Source of the DNA: Desulfonauticus sp. 38_4375
GTDB lineage: Bacteria; Desulfobacterota; Desulfovibrionia; Desulfovibrionales; Desulfonatronovibrionaceae
DNA: 43,012 nt
Reading direction: 5' to 3'
Assembly (NCBI GenBank): GCA_001507915.1
Contig: LGER01000032.1
Coordinates: 1 to 43,012 of the forward strand
Made by a program: the position numbers and the translations under genes. Below are positions 1 to 7,262 of this stretch, piece after piece (position 1 is the stretch's first letter; each line of letters begins with the position of its first letter). The notes below the pieces were generated by a model, which had not been told where the DNA came from, did no database searches, and was given only the letters and a program-made list of their open reading frames with translations.

Positions 1-2
1 CA

Positions 3-1331
3 AAGCCGAAGGACGATGCCGTCCACGAGGACGCGGCGGACTACGGCTTCGAGTTCCCAGGACCGACGCTCTTGCCTTTCGACCACCACGATGTCCGCAT
101 TTACATCGACAACCTTTTCCTCGAGGGTTTGCTCCAGCCGGTTCCTCACGAGCAATCGCAAGCGCTCGCCAAGACCTGGGTGGCTTACGGCATCAAAGTC
201 TCCCCCGTGGAGAACCGTCGCCGCCGCATGGAGGGGCTGCTGGATTCCATCGAGAAGACGATCCCCACGGTGGAGGCGCGTCATGGGGAGTGGCTCCATT
301 TCGCCTACCGTTGGGCGGAGCTCGTCGCCTTGGAGCTCGAGCCGGACACCACCCTGCCGGAAGGATACCGGGAGCGCCTGGAGGCATTGAGATCCCGGAT
401 CGATTCTGCGCTCACCGGTTGGGTGGTGAAGCGCTACGCGAGCCTGATCAACCTTCCGCCCGCGCCGCCGGTGATGCTGCATCACATCCCGCGGTTCCTC
501 GCCCGAAGCCTCGGAGACGACCGGCGCTCGAAGATCGCTTTTCTGCTGGTGGACGGCCTCGCCCTGGACCAATGGATCGCCTTGCGCGAGGTGCTCGGAG
601 AGCTGGATTCGAAGCTGCGGTTCCGTGAAACGGCAGTTTTCGCCTGGATTCCCACCATCACCTCGGTTTCCCGGCAGGCCGCCTTTGCCGGCAAGCCACC
701 GATCTACTTCCCAACGAGTATCCATACCACAGACAAGGAGCCGGGCCTTTGGAGGCAGTTCTGGGTCGATCAGGGGCTCAACGCAAATGAGGTGGCTTAC
801 GCCAAGGGGCTGGGCGAGGGGGACCTGGACAAGGTCTCCGAGCTACTGAGCCGGCCCAGGCTACGTGTCGTCGGATTGGTCATCGACAAGGTCGACCGGA
901 TCATGCACGGCATGGAGCTGGGTGCGGCGGGCATGCACAACCAGGTTCGGCAATGGGCCAGACAGGGTTTCATGCGGGACCTTTTCGGCCTGCTTCATGA
1001 CCGCGGTTTCCAGGTCTACCTTGCCTCGGACCACGGAAACATCGAGGCGAAAGGCGCAGGAAGGCCTGCCGAAGGGGCGGTCGCGGACCTGCGCGGCGAG
1101 CGCGTGCGTGTCTACTCCGATCCCAGGCTCAGGGCTCAAATCAAGGAGCGATTCCCGGAGTCCTTGGAGTGGCCTCCCATTGGTATTCCAGAAGATTACC
1201 TACCCCTTTTGGCACCTAACAGGAGTGCTTTTGTGCAGAAAGATGAAATTGTAGTGAGTCATGGAGGGATTAGTATTGAGGAAGTGATTGTGCCTTTCAT
1301 TCAGATACATAACCCCAAATTTCAGAAATAA
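3..1331 (+). CDS. pglZ: PglZ-type alkaline-phosphatase-fold protein, 5' partial (BREX-like defence)
   Basis: The frame is open to the left edge, so the gene starts outside the window; the TTG at 72 is not a convincing start. Alkaline-phosphatase-superfamily landmarks appear in order: LLVDGLALDQW (metal-site Asp, about 545-580), a TITSVSRQAAFAG segment matching the usual T-x-T-x-x-SR-x-A nucleophile region, ASDHGN (near 1025) and a C-terminal VSHGGISIEEVIVPF block. This order is typical of PglZ, a core protein of BREX phage-defence systems; its biochemical role is unsettled. No PglX methylase, BrxC or BrxL is visible, so system type cannot be set. The DNA is GC-rich to about 1180 and AT-rich afterwards although the frame continues unbroken, which suggests recombination within the gene or an assembly chimera. 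Confidence 0.8.
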   Translation, partial: KPKDDAVHEDAADYGFEFPGPTLLPFDHHDVRIYIDNLFLEGLLQPVPHEQSQALAKTWVAYGIKVSPVENRRRRMEGLLDSIEKTIPTVEARHGEWLHFAYRWAELVALELEPDTTLPEGYRERLEALRSRIDSALTGWVVKRYASLINLPPAPPVMLHHIPRFLARSLGDDRRSKIAFLLVDGLALDQWIALREVLGELDSKLRFRETAVFAWIPTITSVSRQAAFAGKPPIYFPTSIHTTDKEPGLWRQFWVDQGLNANEVAYAKGLGEGDLDKVSELLSRPRLRVVGLVIDKVDRIMHGMELGAAGMHNQVRQWARQGFMRDLFGLLHDRGFQVYLASDHGNIEAKGAGRPAEGAVADLRGERVRVYSDPRLRAQIKERFPESLEWPPIGIPEDYLPLLAPNRSAFVQKDEIVVSHGGISIEEVIVPFIQIHNPKFQK

Positions 1332-1403
1332 ACTTGGATAATGATGGGTTTAATTATTACAAAGGCTAATTCCAGTTTGGACAAGCTTGGGTGAGGGAGA
1401 TAC

Positions 1404-2210
1404 ATGAAGTTATACTTGGAAAAACGATATAATCAAATTGGAATTGATAGAATTATTCGTCTTGAGTGGCTTAGCTATACTGCATCTCTTGTCATGGCAG
1501 GCAACAATAAATCCGACATTAAATCCTTATTGCAAAAAGAGCTCCAGGAGGTATTTCGCTCAGCCAATACCAAGGTGCGAGGATCTCTGAGCAAAACTAT
1601 AACTATCCTGATGAATATATGGGTTCATCCACCATTCTATCTACATTCTTTTCAACAAGATGGTCTTAGGTTTCTTTCATGCCTTCCACAGGAAGACCAT
1701 ATTGCAGTCCACTGGGGAATGACCATGGCAGCTTATCCTTTCTGGGGAAAGGTGGCTTCCCATGTTGGAAGACTACTTAAGCTTCAAGGCACTGCAAGTC
1801 ATGCCCAAGTTCGCCGTCGTGTCATGGAACAATTTGGACAAAGACCAACAGTAAAGGATGCTGTGCGCCGCATATTACGCTCAATGTGGGCCTGGGGTGT
1901 TATTAATGAGGCTAAAAATAATGTTCCACTTCGTGAAAAAGGCATATATGTACCAGGTCTTTCGTTAACTATAGAAAATCCTGAACTTATTGCCTGGTTA
2001 ATTGAGGCCTTTTTATACGCCTGTGGAGGTGATTCAGTGGATTTAAGAACAGTTTTAGATTCCCCCATTTTGTTTCCCTTTAGATTAAGTCCTATTTCTG
2101 CTGTTCATTTAGTGTCGGTTTCCAACCGATTGGATATGCTCTCTCATGGACTGGATCAGGAATTAATTATACTCCGTAGTGAAATTATGGTAGATGTAAA
2201 GAAGAGATGA
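1404..2210 (+). CDS. Unrecognised protein downstream of pglZ (possible defence component)
   Basis: This 268-residue protein starts with ATG 72 bases after pglZ, preceded by a GGGAGAT ribosome-binding region. I do not recognise the family. The centre is hydrophobic and aromatic (LMNIWVHPPFYLHSF, about residues 70-85). The part around residues 125-170, with VRRRVMEQFGQRPTVKDAVRRILRSM-type basic helices and then WAWGVINE, looks like a winged-helix or helical DNA-binding segment. No signal peptide or clear transmembrane helix is seen. Same strand and close spacing suggest co-transcription with pglZ and a role in the same defence system, but that rests on position only. Base composition resembles the rest of the window, not the GC-rich pglZ part. 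Confidence 0.6.
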   Translation: MKLYLEKRYNQIGIDRIIRLEWLSYTASLVMAGNNKSDIKSLLQKELQEVFRSANTKVRGSLSKTITILMNIWVHPPFYLHSFQQDGLRFLSCLPQEDHIAVHWGMTMAAYPFWGKVASHVGRLLKLQGTASHAQVRRRVMEQFGQRPTVKDAVRRILRSMWAWGVINEAKNNVPLREKGIYVPGLSLTIENPELIAWLIEAFLYACGGDSVDLRTVLDSPILFPFRLSPISAVHLVSVSNRLDMLSHGLDQELIILRSEIMVDVKKR

Positions 2211-2562
2211 GATGGATTTTTATGCAAAACTAGAAGAGTGTTTTTTGTTTAAAAGGTGTATTTTGTTAGCTTTTAATAGATGTAGATAGCGTAATATTTT
2301 TTTATGGTATGAAAAAATTAAAATACAATAGTTTACAATTGGTTTGTATTTTTATGAATCTGGTTTGTCAATATTTACGGTAGTAGAAAAAGTAATTAAT
2401 ATTTTTTACCTTTACAAATGCTTTACTGCAAAAGAAACATAAGAAAGTTTACATAGGAGTAGGGTTTGTGCTAGGCCTTAGTTTAAGAGTAAATTAAGGT
2501 TTTAACTAAACAGTTAAAAGTTTGGGGTTCACATTGTAACATAGTGTAAATAAAAGGATTTT
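2211..2562. other. AT-rich intergenic region, no gene seen
   Basis: No frame of plausible coding character is present. The stretch is very AT-rich and holds a perfect inverted repeat at 2500-2519 (arms TTTTAACT and AGTTAAAA around AAAC), about 45 bases before the next gene, which could be an operator or a 5' UTR hairpin. It probably contains the promoter of the 2563 gene, but no convincing -35/-10 pair could be fixed. No transposon ends or tRNA-like sequence were noticed. Confidence 0.5.
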
Positions 2563-3123
2563 GTGAAGATGGGTTTAAAGAAGAATAAGGCTTTTATGTT
2601 GTTTATGTTTTTATTGATTCCTATAGGGTCCTATGCCAGTGGTGATTTAAGTGCTAGGATAGGTGAGATTAGGAAGTTATATCAAAATACTGTCTTTAAT
2701 TTAAAAAAATATAAACAATTTAAGATAGATTTAATTGAGGTTTCTACTGAAGGGGGAGAGGTATATTTTTGGGTAGATAGTAATAATGAAATTAAAAAAG
2801 TAAAGAGAATCATATATGGAGAAACGGGTAAAAAGGTTTCAGAATATTATTATGACAAAGATAAATTATACTTTGTTTTTGGAGTTAGTTTTTTTTACTC
2901 TATGGAAGTAGATCCAAAAACAGGTGAATATGTTATAAACTATGATAATCCTAAAAAAGAGGAAAACAGGTATTATTTTTTTCAAGATGAGATGATTCAA
3001 TGGTTAGGACCAGATAAAAAAAAGGTAGAAGTCTATAGCAATAAGTTTGAGCAAAAAAGCGCAGATATCATTCAAGAATCTAAAGATATTTTGCTGTTCT
3101 GTAAGAAGAAATTGCTTAAGTAA
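2563..3123 (+). CDS. Secreted hypothetical protein
   Basis: The protein has about 186 residues. The start is GTG at 2563 or ATG at 2569; the AAAGGA site ends about five bases before the GTG, which slightly favours it. A clear Sec signal peptide is visible: a basic start, a hydrophobic run (AFMLFMFLLIPIG) and cleavage likely after SYA near residue 25. The mature part is charged and tyrosine-rich with alternating beta-type segments (VYFWVDSN, KVSEYYYDKDKLYFVF) and no cysteine motif until a lone Cys near the C terminus. It is probably periplasmic. No family was recognised. It stands alone, ending at a strong hairpin terminator, and is more AT-rich than the metabolic genes to its right. Confidence 0.6.
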   Translation: MKMGLKKNKAFMLFMFLLIPIGSYASGDLSARIGEIRKLYQNTVFNLKKYKQFKIDLIEVSTEGGEVYFWVDSNNEIKKVKRIIYGETGKKVSEYYYDKDKLYFVFGVSFFYSMEVDPKTGEYVINYDNPKKEENRYYFFQDEMIQWLGPDKKKVEVYSNKFEQKSADIIQESKDILLFCKKKLLK

Positions 3124-3150
3124 TAGTTTGTGAGTGTAATTAAAAATAAA

Positions 3151-3180
3151 AAAGCAGCTCTTTTGAGCTGCTTTTTTATT
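3151..3180. terminator. Bidirectional rho-independent terminator
   Basis: A perfect 10-bp stem AAAGCAGCTC / GAGCTGCTTT with a TTTT loop has T-rich flanks on both strands. It can end the secreted-protein gene on the plus strand and the tRNA-Pro transcript on the minus strand. Confidence 0.85.
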
Positions 3181-3190
3181 TTTTCTTAAG

Positions 3191-3267
3191 TGGTCGGGAT
3201 GAGAGGATTTGAACCTCCGACCCCTTGAACCCCATTCAAGTGCGCTCCCAGACTGCGCCACATCCCG
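3191..3267 (-). tRNA. tRNA-Pro (anticodon GGG)
   Basis: Read on the minus strand, the acceptor stem is CGGGATG paired with CATCCCG, followed by discriminator A and an encoded CCA (3191-3193 on the plus strand is TGG). The anticodon stem CTTGA/TCAAG closes the loop ATGGGGT, giving anticodon GGG. The T arm carries GGTTCAAATCC. All arms fold normally and the length is 77 bases. Confidence 0.95.
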
Positions 3268-3278
3268 ACAAAGGTTTT

Positions 3279-3306
3279 AATTTAATCACCTTTAGATAAA
3301 AGTCAA
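3279..3306 (-). promoter_or_regulatory. Probable sigma-70 promoter of tRNA-Pro
   Basis: On the minus strand TTGACT (3301-3306) is followed after 16 bases by TAAATT (3279-3284), ending 11 bases before the mature tRNA 5' end. Position and boxes fit a tRNA promoter. It lies back to back with the promoter of the oxygen-defence operon. Confidence 0.5.
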
Positions 3307-3341
3307 CTTTTTTCTTTTTTTAAAAAAGAGAGAAGAAAAAC

Positions 3342-3380
3342 TTGACAATTTTTAATAAATGATAATAGTAATAGTTATCA
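3342..3380 (+). promoter_or_regulatory. Promoter with Fur/PerR-like operator of the oxygen-defence operon
   Basis: TTGACA at 3342-3347 is a perfect -35 box. The expected -10 position (about 3365-3372, TAGTAAT) lies inside an inverted repeat TGATAA-N9-TTATCA at 3360-3380. Spacing and AT-rich arms resemble Fur-family (Fur/PerR) boxes. A Fur-family regulator is encoded third in the operon, so autoregulation is a reasonable inference; the metal and signal are not shown by the DNA. Confidence 0.55.
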
Positions 3381-3415
3381 ATAAGAGGTTAAAAGTTTTT
3401 AGGAGGTAAGAAGTT

Positions 3416-3586
3416 ATGGAAGAAAAAGTTTTAGAGGTAATGAAGAAATTAAATAAGCCAGTTAGGCCTGGAGATATTGCTAAAGAGTTAGGCGTGGATA
3501 GCAAGGAAGTCTCCAAGGCAATTAAGAAGTTAAAAGAAGAAGGAAAGGTAATATCTCCCAAGAGGTGTTATTACTCCTTAAGCTAA
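3416..3586 (+). CDS. 56-residue winged-helix DNA-binding protein
   Basis: A short gene with a strong AGGAGG site eight bases before ATG. The protein is almost only one helix-turn-helix/wing unit: a first helix (EKVLEVMKKLNK), then RPGDIAKELGVDSKEVSKAIKKLKEEGKV with the typical D-I-A-K-E-L-G turn, then a wing SPKRCYYSLS. It resembles the MarR/ArsR-like mini winged-helix proteins found singly in sulfate reducers. It is first in the operon, right behind the Fur-like operator, so it may be a second regulator of the oxygen-stress genes. One Cys (in RCYY) could be a redox sensor, but this is speculation. Confidence 0.8.
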   Translation: MEEKVLEVMKKLNKPVRPGDIAKELGVDSKEVSKAIKKLKEEGKVISPKRCYYSLS

Positions 3587-3599
3587 AAGGGAGGGAAAT

Positions 3600-3944
3600 A
3601 TGGGAAGCATTAAAGATTTAAGACAGTATCCTATTAATTGGGATATGACCCATGAAGATGCAATTACTCTGTATTTAGAATGGGGCAACAATCCCCATAG
3701 GGGATATTTTCCACCTGTAAAGTCAGGGAAAGATGTATCTTATTACTTTGTTTTAAATACCTGGGAAGAAGAACCCAAGGTTTGTTTGTATGCCACCAAT
3801 TCTGATGGTGCTAGAGATTTGGTATGTTTGGATTTGCCTGCGGAGTTGAAAAGCAGTGTGCGTAGAGAATACGGTTCTTTAAAGGGTGTATTTGGACTTA
3901 CTCCTGAAATTAAAAAGTGGTTGCAAAATGTTCTGGAAAAATAG
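3600..3944 (+). CDS. Conserved-looking unknown protein of the oxygen-stress operon
   Basis: This 114-residue soluble protein starts with ATG nine bases after a GGGAGG site and lies 13 bases behind the winged-helix gene. It is rich in aromatic residues (DMTHEDAITLYLEWGNNPHRGYF near residues 15-37; SYYFVLNTWEEEPKVCLYAT in the middle) and ends in an amphipathic helix. No signal peptide, membrane segment or metal motif is visible; there are two isolated cysteines. I do not recognise the family with certainty. Location between two regulators and the rubrerythrin gene suggests a role in the stress response. Confidence 0.75.
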   Translation: MGSIKDLRQYPINWDMTHEDAITLYLEWGNNPHRGYFPPVKSGKDVSYYFVLNTWEEEPKVCLYATNSDGARDLVCLDLPAELKSSVRREYGSLKGVFGLTPEIKKWLQNVLEK

Positions 3945-3956
3945 TAGGGTAATATA

Positions 3957-4361
3957 ATGAATATAGTAAATAAAGACCGGCGTATGACCAAGCAAAGACA
4001 GGTTATTTTAGAGCGTTTAAGGGAAGTAAAAACACATCCTACCGCAGATGAGGTCTACGCCATGGTCAAAGAGGACTTGCCCAAAATAAGTTTGGGTACA
4101 GTGTACAGAAACCTGGATATTCTGGCTGAACTGGGTTTAATTCAAAAGTTGGAAATGGCAGGCCAGCCCAAAAGGTTTGACGGCAATCCCCATCCTCACC
4201 TGCATGGTAAGTGTATTGCCTGTGAACGGGTGGTGGATTTGGGGCCTGATTTTGATTTTGGTCTGGACAAAAAGATAAACGGTTTTAAAGTATTAGATTA
4301 TAAACTGGAAATCATAGGTTTGTGTAGCAGGTGTCAAGAAAAGGAAAACAAATTAAAATAA
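3957..4361 (+). CDS. perR: Fur-family peroxide regulator PerR
   Basis: This 134-residue protein has the Fur fold. An N-terminal winged helix (RMTKQRQVILERL, then SLGTVYRNLDILAELGLI recognition helix) leads to a dimerisation domain with the metal ligands RFDGNPHPHLHGKCIAC and a second C-x2-C pair (CSRC) for the structural zinc. After the first CxxC pair the sequence VVDLG places Asp where PerR has it and Fur has Glu, favouring a peroxide sensor. PerR with Fe(II) or Mn(II) represses peroxide-defence genes and loses DNA binding when its His ligands are oxidised. It sits 12 bases after the preceding gene and directly before rubrerythrin, its usual target in sulfate reducers. The specificity call is motif-based. 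Confidence 0.85.
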   Translation: MNIVNKDRRMTKQRQVILERLREVKTHPTADEVYAMVKEDLPKISLGTVYRNLDILAELGLIQKLEMAGQPKRFDGNPHPHLHGKCIACERVVDLGPDFDFGLDKKINGFKVLDYKLEIIGLCSRCQEKENKLK

Positions 4362-4393
4362 ACTAAAATAAAAAAATAAAGAGGAGGAAGAAA

Positions 4394-4969
4394 ATGAAAT
4401 CTTTAAAGGGAACAAGGACAGAAAAAAACTTGCTTACTGCTTTTGCTGGTGAGTCTCAGGCTAGAAACCGTTATACCTATTTTGCCAAACAGGCCAAAAA
4501 AGAAGGTTATGTACAGATAGCCAAAATTTTTGAAGAAACAGCAGAGCAGGAAAAAGAGCATGCCAAAAGGCTTTTTAAGTTTTTAGAAGGAGGAGAGGTG
4601 GAAATTACTGCTGCTTTTCCTGCTGGAGTGATTGGTACTACAGCAGAAAATTTAAAGGCTGCAGCAGAAGGTGAAAATTACGAATGGGACAAGATGTATC
4701 CTGAGTTTGCCAAGGTGGCAGAAGAAGAGGGTTTTGATGAAATTGCAGCTGTGTTTGAAGCCATTGCTGTGGCTGAAAAACAGCATGAAAAAAGATATAA
4801 GGGATTGCTAAAGAATTTAGAAGAAGGTAAGGTCTTTAAGAAAGACCAGGAAGTGGTGTGGCGTTGTCTTAACTGTGGGTATTTGCATGTAGGTGCAGAA
4901 GCTCCTCAGCTTTGTCCTGCTTGTGCTCATCCCCAGGCCTATTTTGAGCTTTTGGCTGAGAACTGGTAA
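4394..4969 (+). CDS. rbr: Rubrerythrin (NADH/rubredoxin-dependent peroxidase)
   Basis: The 191-residue protein matches classical rubrerythrin. The four-helix di-iron domain carries Glu20 ([10 protein letters not shown]), Glu53 and His56 (EQEKEH), and a second [25 protein letters not shown] helix pair. A C-terminal rubredoxin domain has WRCLNCGY and LCPACAHP, supplying the FeS4 centre. Rubrerythrin reduces hydrogen peroxide to water in the cytoplasm of anaerobes with electrons from rubredoxin. A strong GAGGAGG site lies upstream. It follows perR and precedes desulfoferrodoxin and rubredoxins, which provide superoxide reduction and electron supply. Length and residues are fully standard. Confidence 0.97.
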   Translation: MKSLKGTRTEKNLLTAFAGESQARNRYTYFAKQAKKEGYVQIAKIFEETAEQEKEHAKRLFKFLEGGEVEITAAFPAGVIGTTAENLKAAAEGENYEWDKMYPEFAKVAEEEGFDEIAAVFEAIAVAEKQHEKRYKGLLKNLEEGKVFKKDQEVVWRCLNCGYLHVGAEAPQLCPACAHPQAYFELLAENW

Positions 4970-5006
4970 TAGGTGTTTAACCTTAAAAAGATAAAGGAGG
5001 GTGGCT

Positions 5007-5387
5007 ATGCCCCAATTGTTAGAAGTTTATAAGTGTGATCTTTGTGGCAATATCGTACAGGTAGTACATGCTGGTGAAGGTGAGTTGGTTTGCTGTGGCC
5101 AGCCCATGCGCCTTTTAAAAGAAGGCTCTGTGGACGCAGCTTTGGAAAAGCATGTGCCTGTAGTGGAAAAGACAGCCAATGGCTACAAAGTAACTGTAGG
5201 CAGTGTGCTTCATCCTATGGCTGAAGAGCACTATATTGAATGGATTGAACTTATTGCCGATGGTAAGTCTTATCGTCAGTTCTTAAAACCTGGTGATGAG
5301 CCTGTGGCAGAATTTTGTGTGCAGGCAGAAAAGGTCACAGCCAGAGAATATTGCAATTTGCATGGACTCTGGAAAAAAGATGTATAA
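5007..5387 (+). CDS. dfx: Desulfoferrodoxin (superoxide reductase)
   Basis: ATG at 5007 is preferred over GTG at 5001: AAGGAGG ends right before the GTG but sits at a proper six-base distance from the ATG, and the family begins MPxxLEVYKC. The 126-residue protein has a desulforedoxin-like domain with CDLCG (Cys10, Cys13) and the Cys29-Cys30 pair, then the neelaredoxin domain with [23 protein letters not shown] and the C-terminal CNLHGLW. These are the His ligands and Cys of the catalytic Fe site that reduces superoxide to peroxide. The peroxide would go to rubrerythrin and electrons come from the rubredoxins downstream. Confidence 0.97.
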   Translation: MPQLLEVYKCDLCGNIVQVVHAGEGELVCCGQPMRLLKEGSVDAALEKHVPVVEKTANGYKVTVGSVLHPMAEEHYIEWIELIADGKSYRQFLKPGDEPVAEFCVQAEKVTAREYCNLHGLWKKDV

Positions 5388-5401
5388 CAGGAGTAGCTTA
5401 A

Positions 5402-5611
5402 ATGGCTAAACCGGAAGAAATGTGGCAATGCCAGACTACTAACTGTGGTTATATTTATAACCCAGATAAAGGGGATAGAAAGGGGAAAATACCTCCTGGC
5501 ACCAGATTTGAGGATTTGCCAGAGGACTGGAAGTGCCCCATTTGTGGGGCCAGTAAAAAGGCCTTTCGTCCCCTGGCTGGACCTGGTTCTAATGTAGAAG
5601 AGGATAAATGA
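5402..5611 (+). CDS. Rubredoxin-like protein with widened first cysteine pair
   Basis: 69 residues. The second half is normal rubredoxin ([20 protein letters not shown]). The first metal knuckle reads [10 protein letters not shown], i.e. C-x4-C instead of C-x2-C, which recalls the Rd2-type rubredoxins of Desulfovibrio where this loop is lengthened. A 14-residue C-terminal tail ([13 protein letters not shown]) is extra. It is expected to be a one-electron Fe(Cys)4 carrier with an altered site. It starts 14 bases after desulfoferrodoxin and overlaps the next gene by four bases (ATGA), so translation is coupled. Confidence 0.9.
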   Translation: MAKPEEMWQCQTTNCGYIYNPDKGDRKGKIPPGTRFEDLPEDWKCPICGASKKAFRPLAGPGSNVEEDK

Positions 5612-5790
5612 TGGCAGAAAAGGAAGTAAAAGGCTATTATATGTGTGTGGTTTGTGGTTATTTGTACAAGCCAGAAAAGGGGGATCCGGGCAGAAACATC
5701 CCACCCGGTACTCCCTTTGAAGAATTGCCAGATACCTGGTGTTGTCCAGTGTGTGGCACACCCAAGAAACGGTTTAAATTCGTAGAATAG
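5608..5790 (+). CDS. Rubredoxin (second of three)
   Basis: 60 residues; the start is ATG 5608 or the next codon ATG 5611. It carries [16 protein letters not shown] and [13 protein letters not shown], the complete Fe(Cys)4 ligand set, with an additional Cys directly before the second pair (W-C-C-P), which is unusual. It is translationally coupled to the rubredoxin before it. Likely an electron carrier for superoxide reductase, rubrerythrin or the flavodiiron oxygen reductase of this cluster. Confidence 0.92.
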   Translation: MMAEKEVKGYYMCVVCGYLYKPEKGDPGRNIPPGTPFEELPDTWCCPVCGTPKKRFKFVE

Positions 5791-5807
5791 TTTGGAGGTT
5801 TTTGATT

Positions 5808-5966
5808 ATGGAAAAGTGGCAGTGTCAGATTTGTGGTTATATTTATGATCCATCTCAAGGTGATCCTGATAATGGCGTAGCAGCAGGAACCAAGTTTGAA
5901 GACTTACCTGAAGACTGGGTTTGTCCTGTGTGTGGAGCGACTAAAGAAAACTTTGAGAAAATGTAA
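5808..5966 (+). CDS. Canonical rubredoxin (third of three)
   Basis: A 52-residue frame with TTTGGAGG ten bases before ATG. The protein is textbook rubredoxin: [20 protein letters not shown], aromatic core residues, then [18 protein letters not shown]. It is the most conventional of the three tandem copies and probably the main electron donor to the oxygen reductase encoded next (the name ROO means rubredoxin:oxygen oxidoreductase). It is followed at once by a terminator-like hairpin. Confidence 0.95.
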   Translation: MEKWQCQICGYIYDPSQGDPDNGVAAGTKFEDLPEDWVCPVCGATKENFEKM

Positions 5967-5980
5967 AATTAGTTAATCCA

Positions 5981-6012
5981 AGGCCCCAAGATTAATTCCT
6001 GGGGCCTTTTTT
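5981..6012 (+). terminator. Hairpin terminator or attenuator between rubredoxin and roo
   Basis: Arms AGGCCCCA (5981-5988) and TGGGGCCT (6000-6007) are followed by a T run. Only about 28 bases remain to the next ATG, too few for a complete promoter, so it is more likely a partial terminator inside the operon than its end. Confidence 0.75.
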
Positions 6013-6040
6013 AATTTGAGAAGGAAAAGAGGGAGTAAAA

Positions 6041-7237
6041 ATGGCTGTAGTGGAAATCAAAGAAAATGTTTTTTGGGTAGGTGCTATTGACTGGAATAAA
6101 CGCGATTTTCACGGTTATTCTCAGACTAAAGAAGGTACTACTTATAATGCCTACCTCGTAATAGATGAAAAGATAACTCTTTTTGACTGTGTAGACGAAA
6201 AGTTTAAATGGGATTTATATCATCAGATAGCTTCTCTAGTTCCTTTGGAGAAAATAGATTATATAGTGGTAAACCATGTGGAGATGGACCATTCTGGGGC
6301 ATTGCCTTTTATAGTAGATAAGGCCAAGCCAGAAAAGATTTTTTGCTCTCCCATGGGTAAGGAGTTTATCCAGGCTCACTTTCATCCCCGCAACTGGCCC
6401 TTGGAGGTAGTAAAAACAGGGGATGAATTGATACTGGGTAAAAATAAGGTGCAATTTTTAGAAGCCAGAATGTTACACTGGCCAGATAGTATGTTTTCCT
6501 ACCTCCCCGAGTTAAAACTTTTGATTTCCAATGATGCTTTTGGGCAAAATATTGCCTCTAATTTACTTTTTGACGACCAGCATCCTCTGGAAGATATTTT
6601 ACAGGAAGCCAAGCATTATTATGCCAATATTATTTTGCCCTTTTCTCCTTTGGTCAAAAAGACCTTAAACAAAGTAGAGGAGTTGGGCTTAGAAATTGAG
6701 ATGATTGCTCCTGACCATGGGCTTATTTGGCGCTCCCATGTAAAGGATATTTTAGGCCTTTATGGGGAGATGAGTGAACAAAAGCTTAAGCCCAAAGCAG
6801 TTATTGTCTATGACACCATGTGGAGCAGTACTGAAAAGATGGCCAAGGCCATAGGTGAAGGCTTGAATCTGGAAGGTATTGAAATAAAACTCATGCATTT
6901 AAAAAAGTTTCACCACAGTGATGTAATGGGTGAAGTAATGGATGCAGCTGCAGTTATTTGTGGCTCTCCCACCCACAACAACAATATGCTCCCTCTAATG
7001 GCAGACTTTCTTACCTATATGAAAGGCTTAAGGCCTAGCAATAGGCTGGGAGCTACCTTTGGCTCTTATGGCTGGAGTGGCGAAGCTCCTAAACTCATGC
7101 AAAAGGTTCTGGAAGAAGCTAATTTTGAACTTCCCTTTGAACCCTTGCGTATTCGCTTTGTCCCTGAGCATGATTCCCTGGCCAAGTGTAAGGAACTGGG
7201 CCTGAATTTGGGTAAGAAAATCAAAGAAAAGTTTTAA
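6041..7237 (+). CDS. roo: Rubredoxin:oxygen oxidoreductase (flavodiiron protein)
   Basis: This 398-residue protein has an N-terminal metallo-beta-lactamase-like diiron domain with NHVEMDHSG (H-x-E-x-D-H), the later LHWPDSM histidine, ISNDAFG aspartate and APDHGLIW histidine, followed from about residue 250 by a flavodoxin domain (VIVYDTMWSSTEKMA FMN phosphate loop, CGSPTHNNN). Such A-type flavodiiron proteins reduce oxygen to water, some also NO, with electrons from rubredoxin, in the cytoplasm. Length is standard. GAGGGAG lies upstream of ATG. The neighbouring rubredoxin is its natural partner. Confidence 0.96.
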   Translation: MAVVEIKENVFWVGAIDWNKRDFHGYSQTKEGTTYNAYLVIDEKITLFDCVDEKFKWDLYHQIASLVPLEKIDYIVVNHVEMDHSGALPFIVDKAKPEKIFCSPMGKEFIQAHFHPRNWPLEVVKTGDELILGKNKVQFLEARMLHWPDSMFSYLPELKLLISNDAFGQNIASNLLFDDQHPLEDILQEAKHYYANIILPFSPLVKKTLNKVEELGLEIEMIAPDHGLIWRSHVKDILGLYGEMSEQKLKPKAVIVYDTMWSSTEKMAKAIGEGLNLEGIEIKLMHLKKFHHSDVMGEVMDAAAVICGSPTHNNNMLPLMADFLTYMKGLRPSNRLGATFGSYGWSGEAPKLMQKVLEEANFELPFEPLRIRFVPEHDSLAKCKELGLNLGKKIKEKF

Positions 7238-7260
7238 GAGGTCCCAAGGAGCCTCTTTTT
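7236..7260 (+). terminator. Terminator-like hairpin overlapping the roo stop and hiding the next ribosome site
   Basis: AAGAGG-TCC-CAA-GGA-G-CCTCTT followed by TTT folds as a 6+3-bp stem with one bulged G. The only Shine-Dalgarno-like sequence for the next gene, AGGAG at 7247-7251, lies within it. It could attenuate both transcription and translation. Confidence 0.6.
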
Positions 7261-7262
7261 CT

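Noticed and set aside
5276-5761. Long minus-strand open frame of 161 codons across desulfoferrodoxin and rubredoxins
   Set aside because: It is a shadow of three well-supported plus-strand genes, has no ribosome site and shows low-complexity composition.
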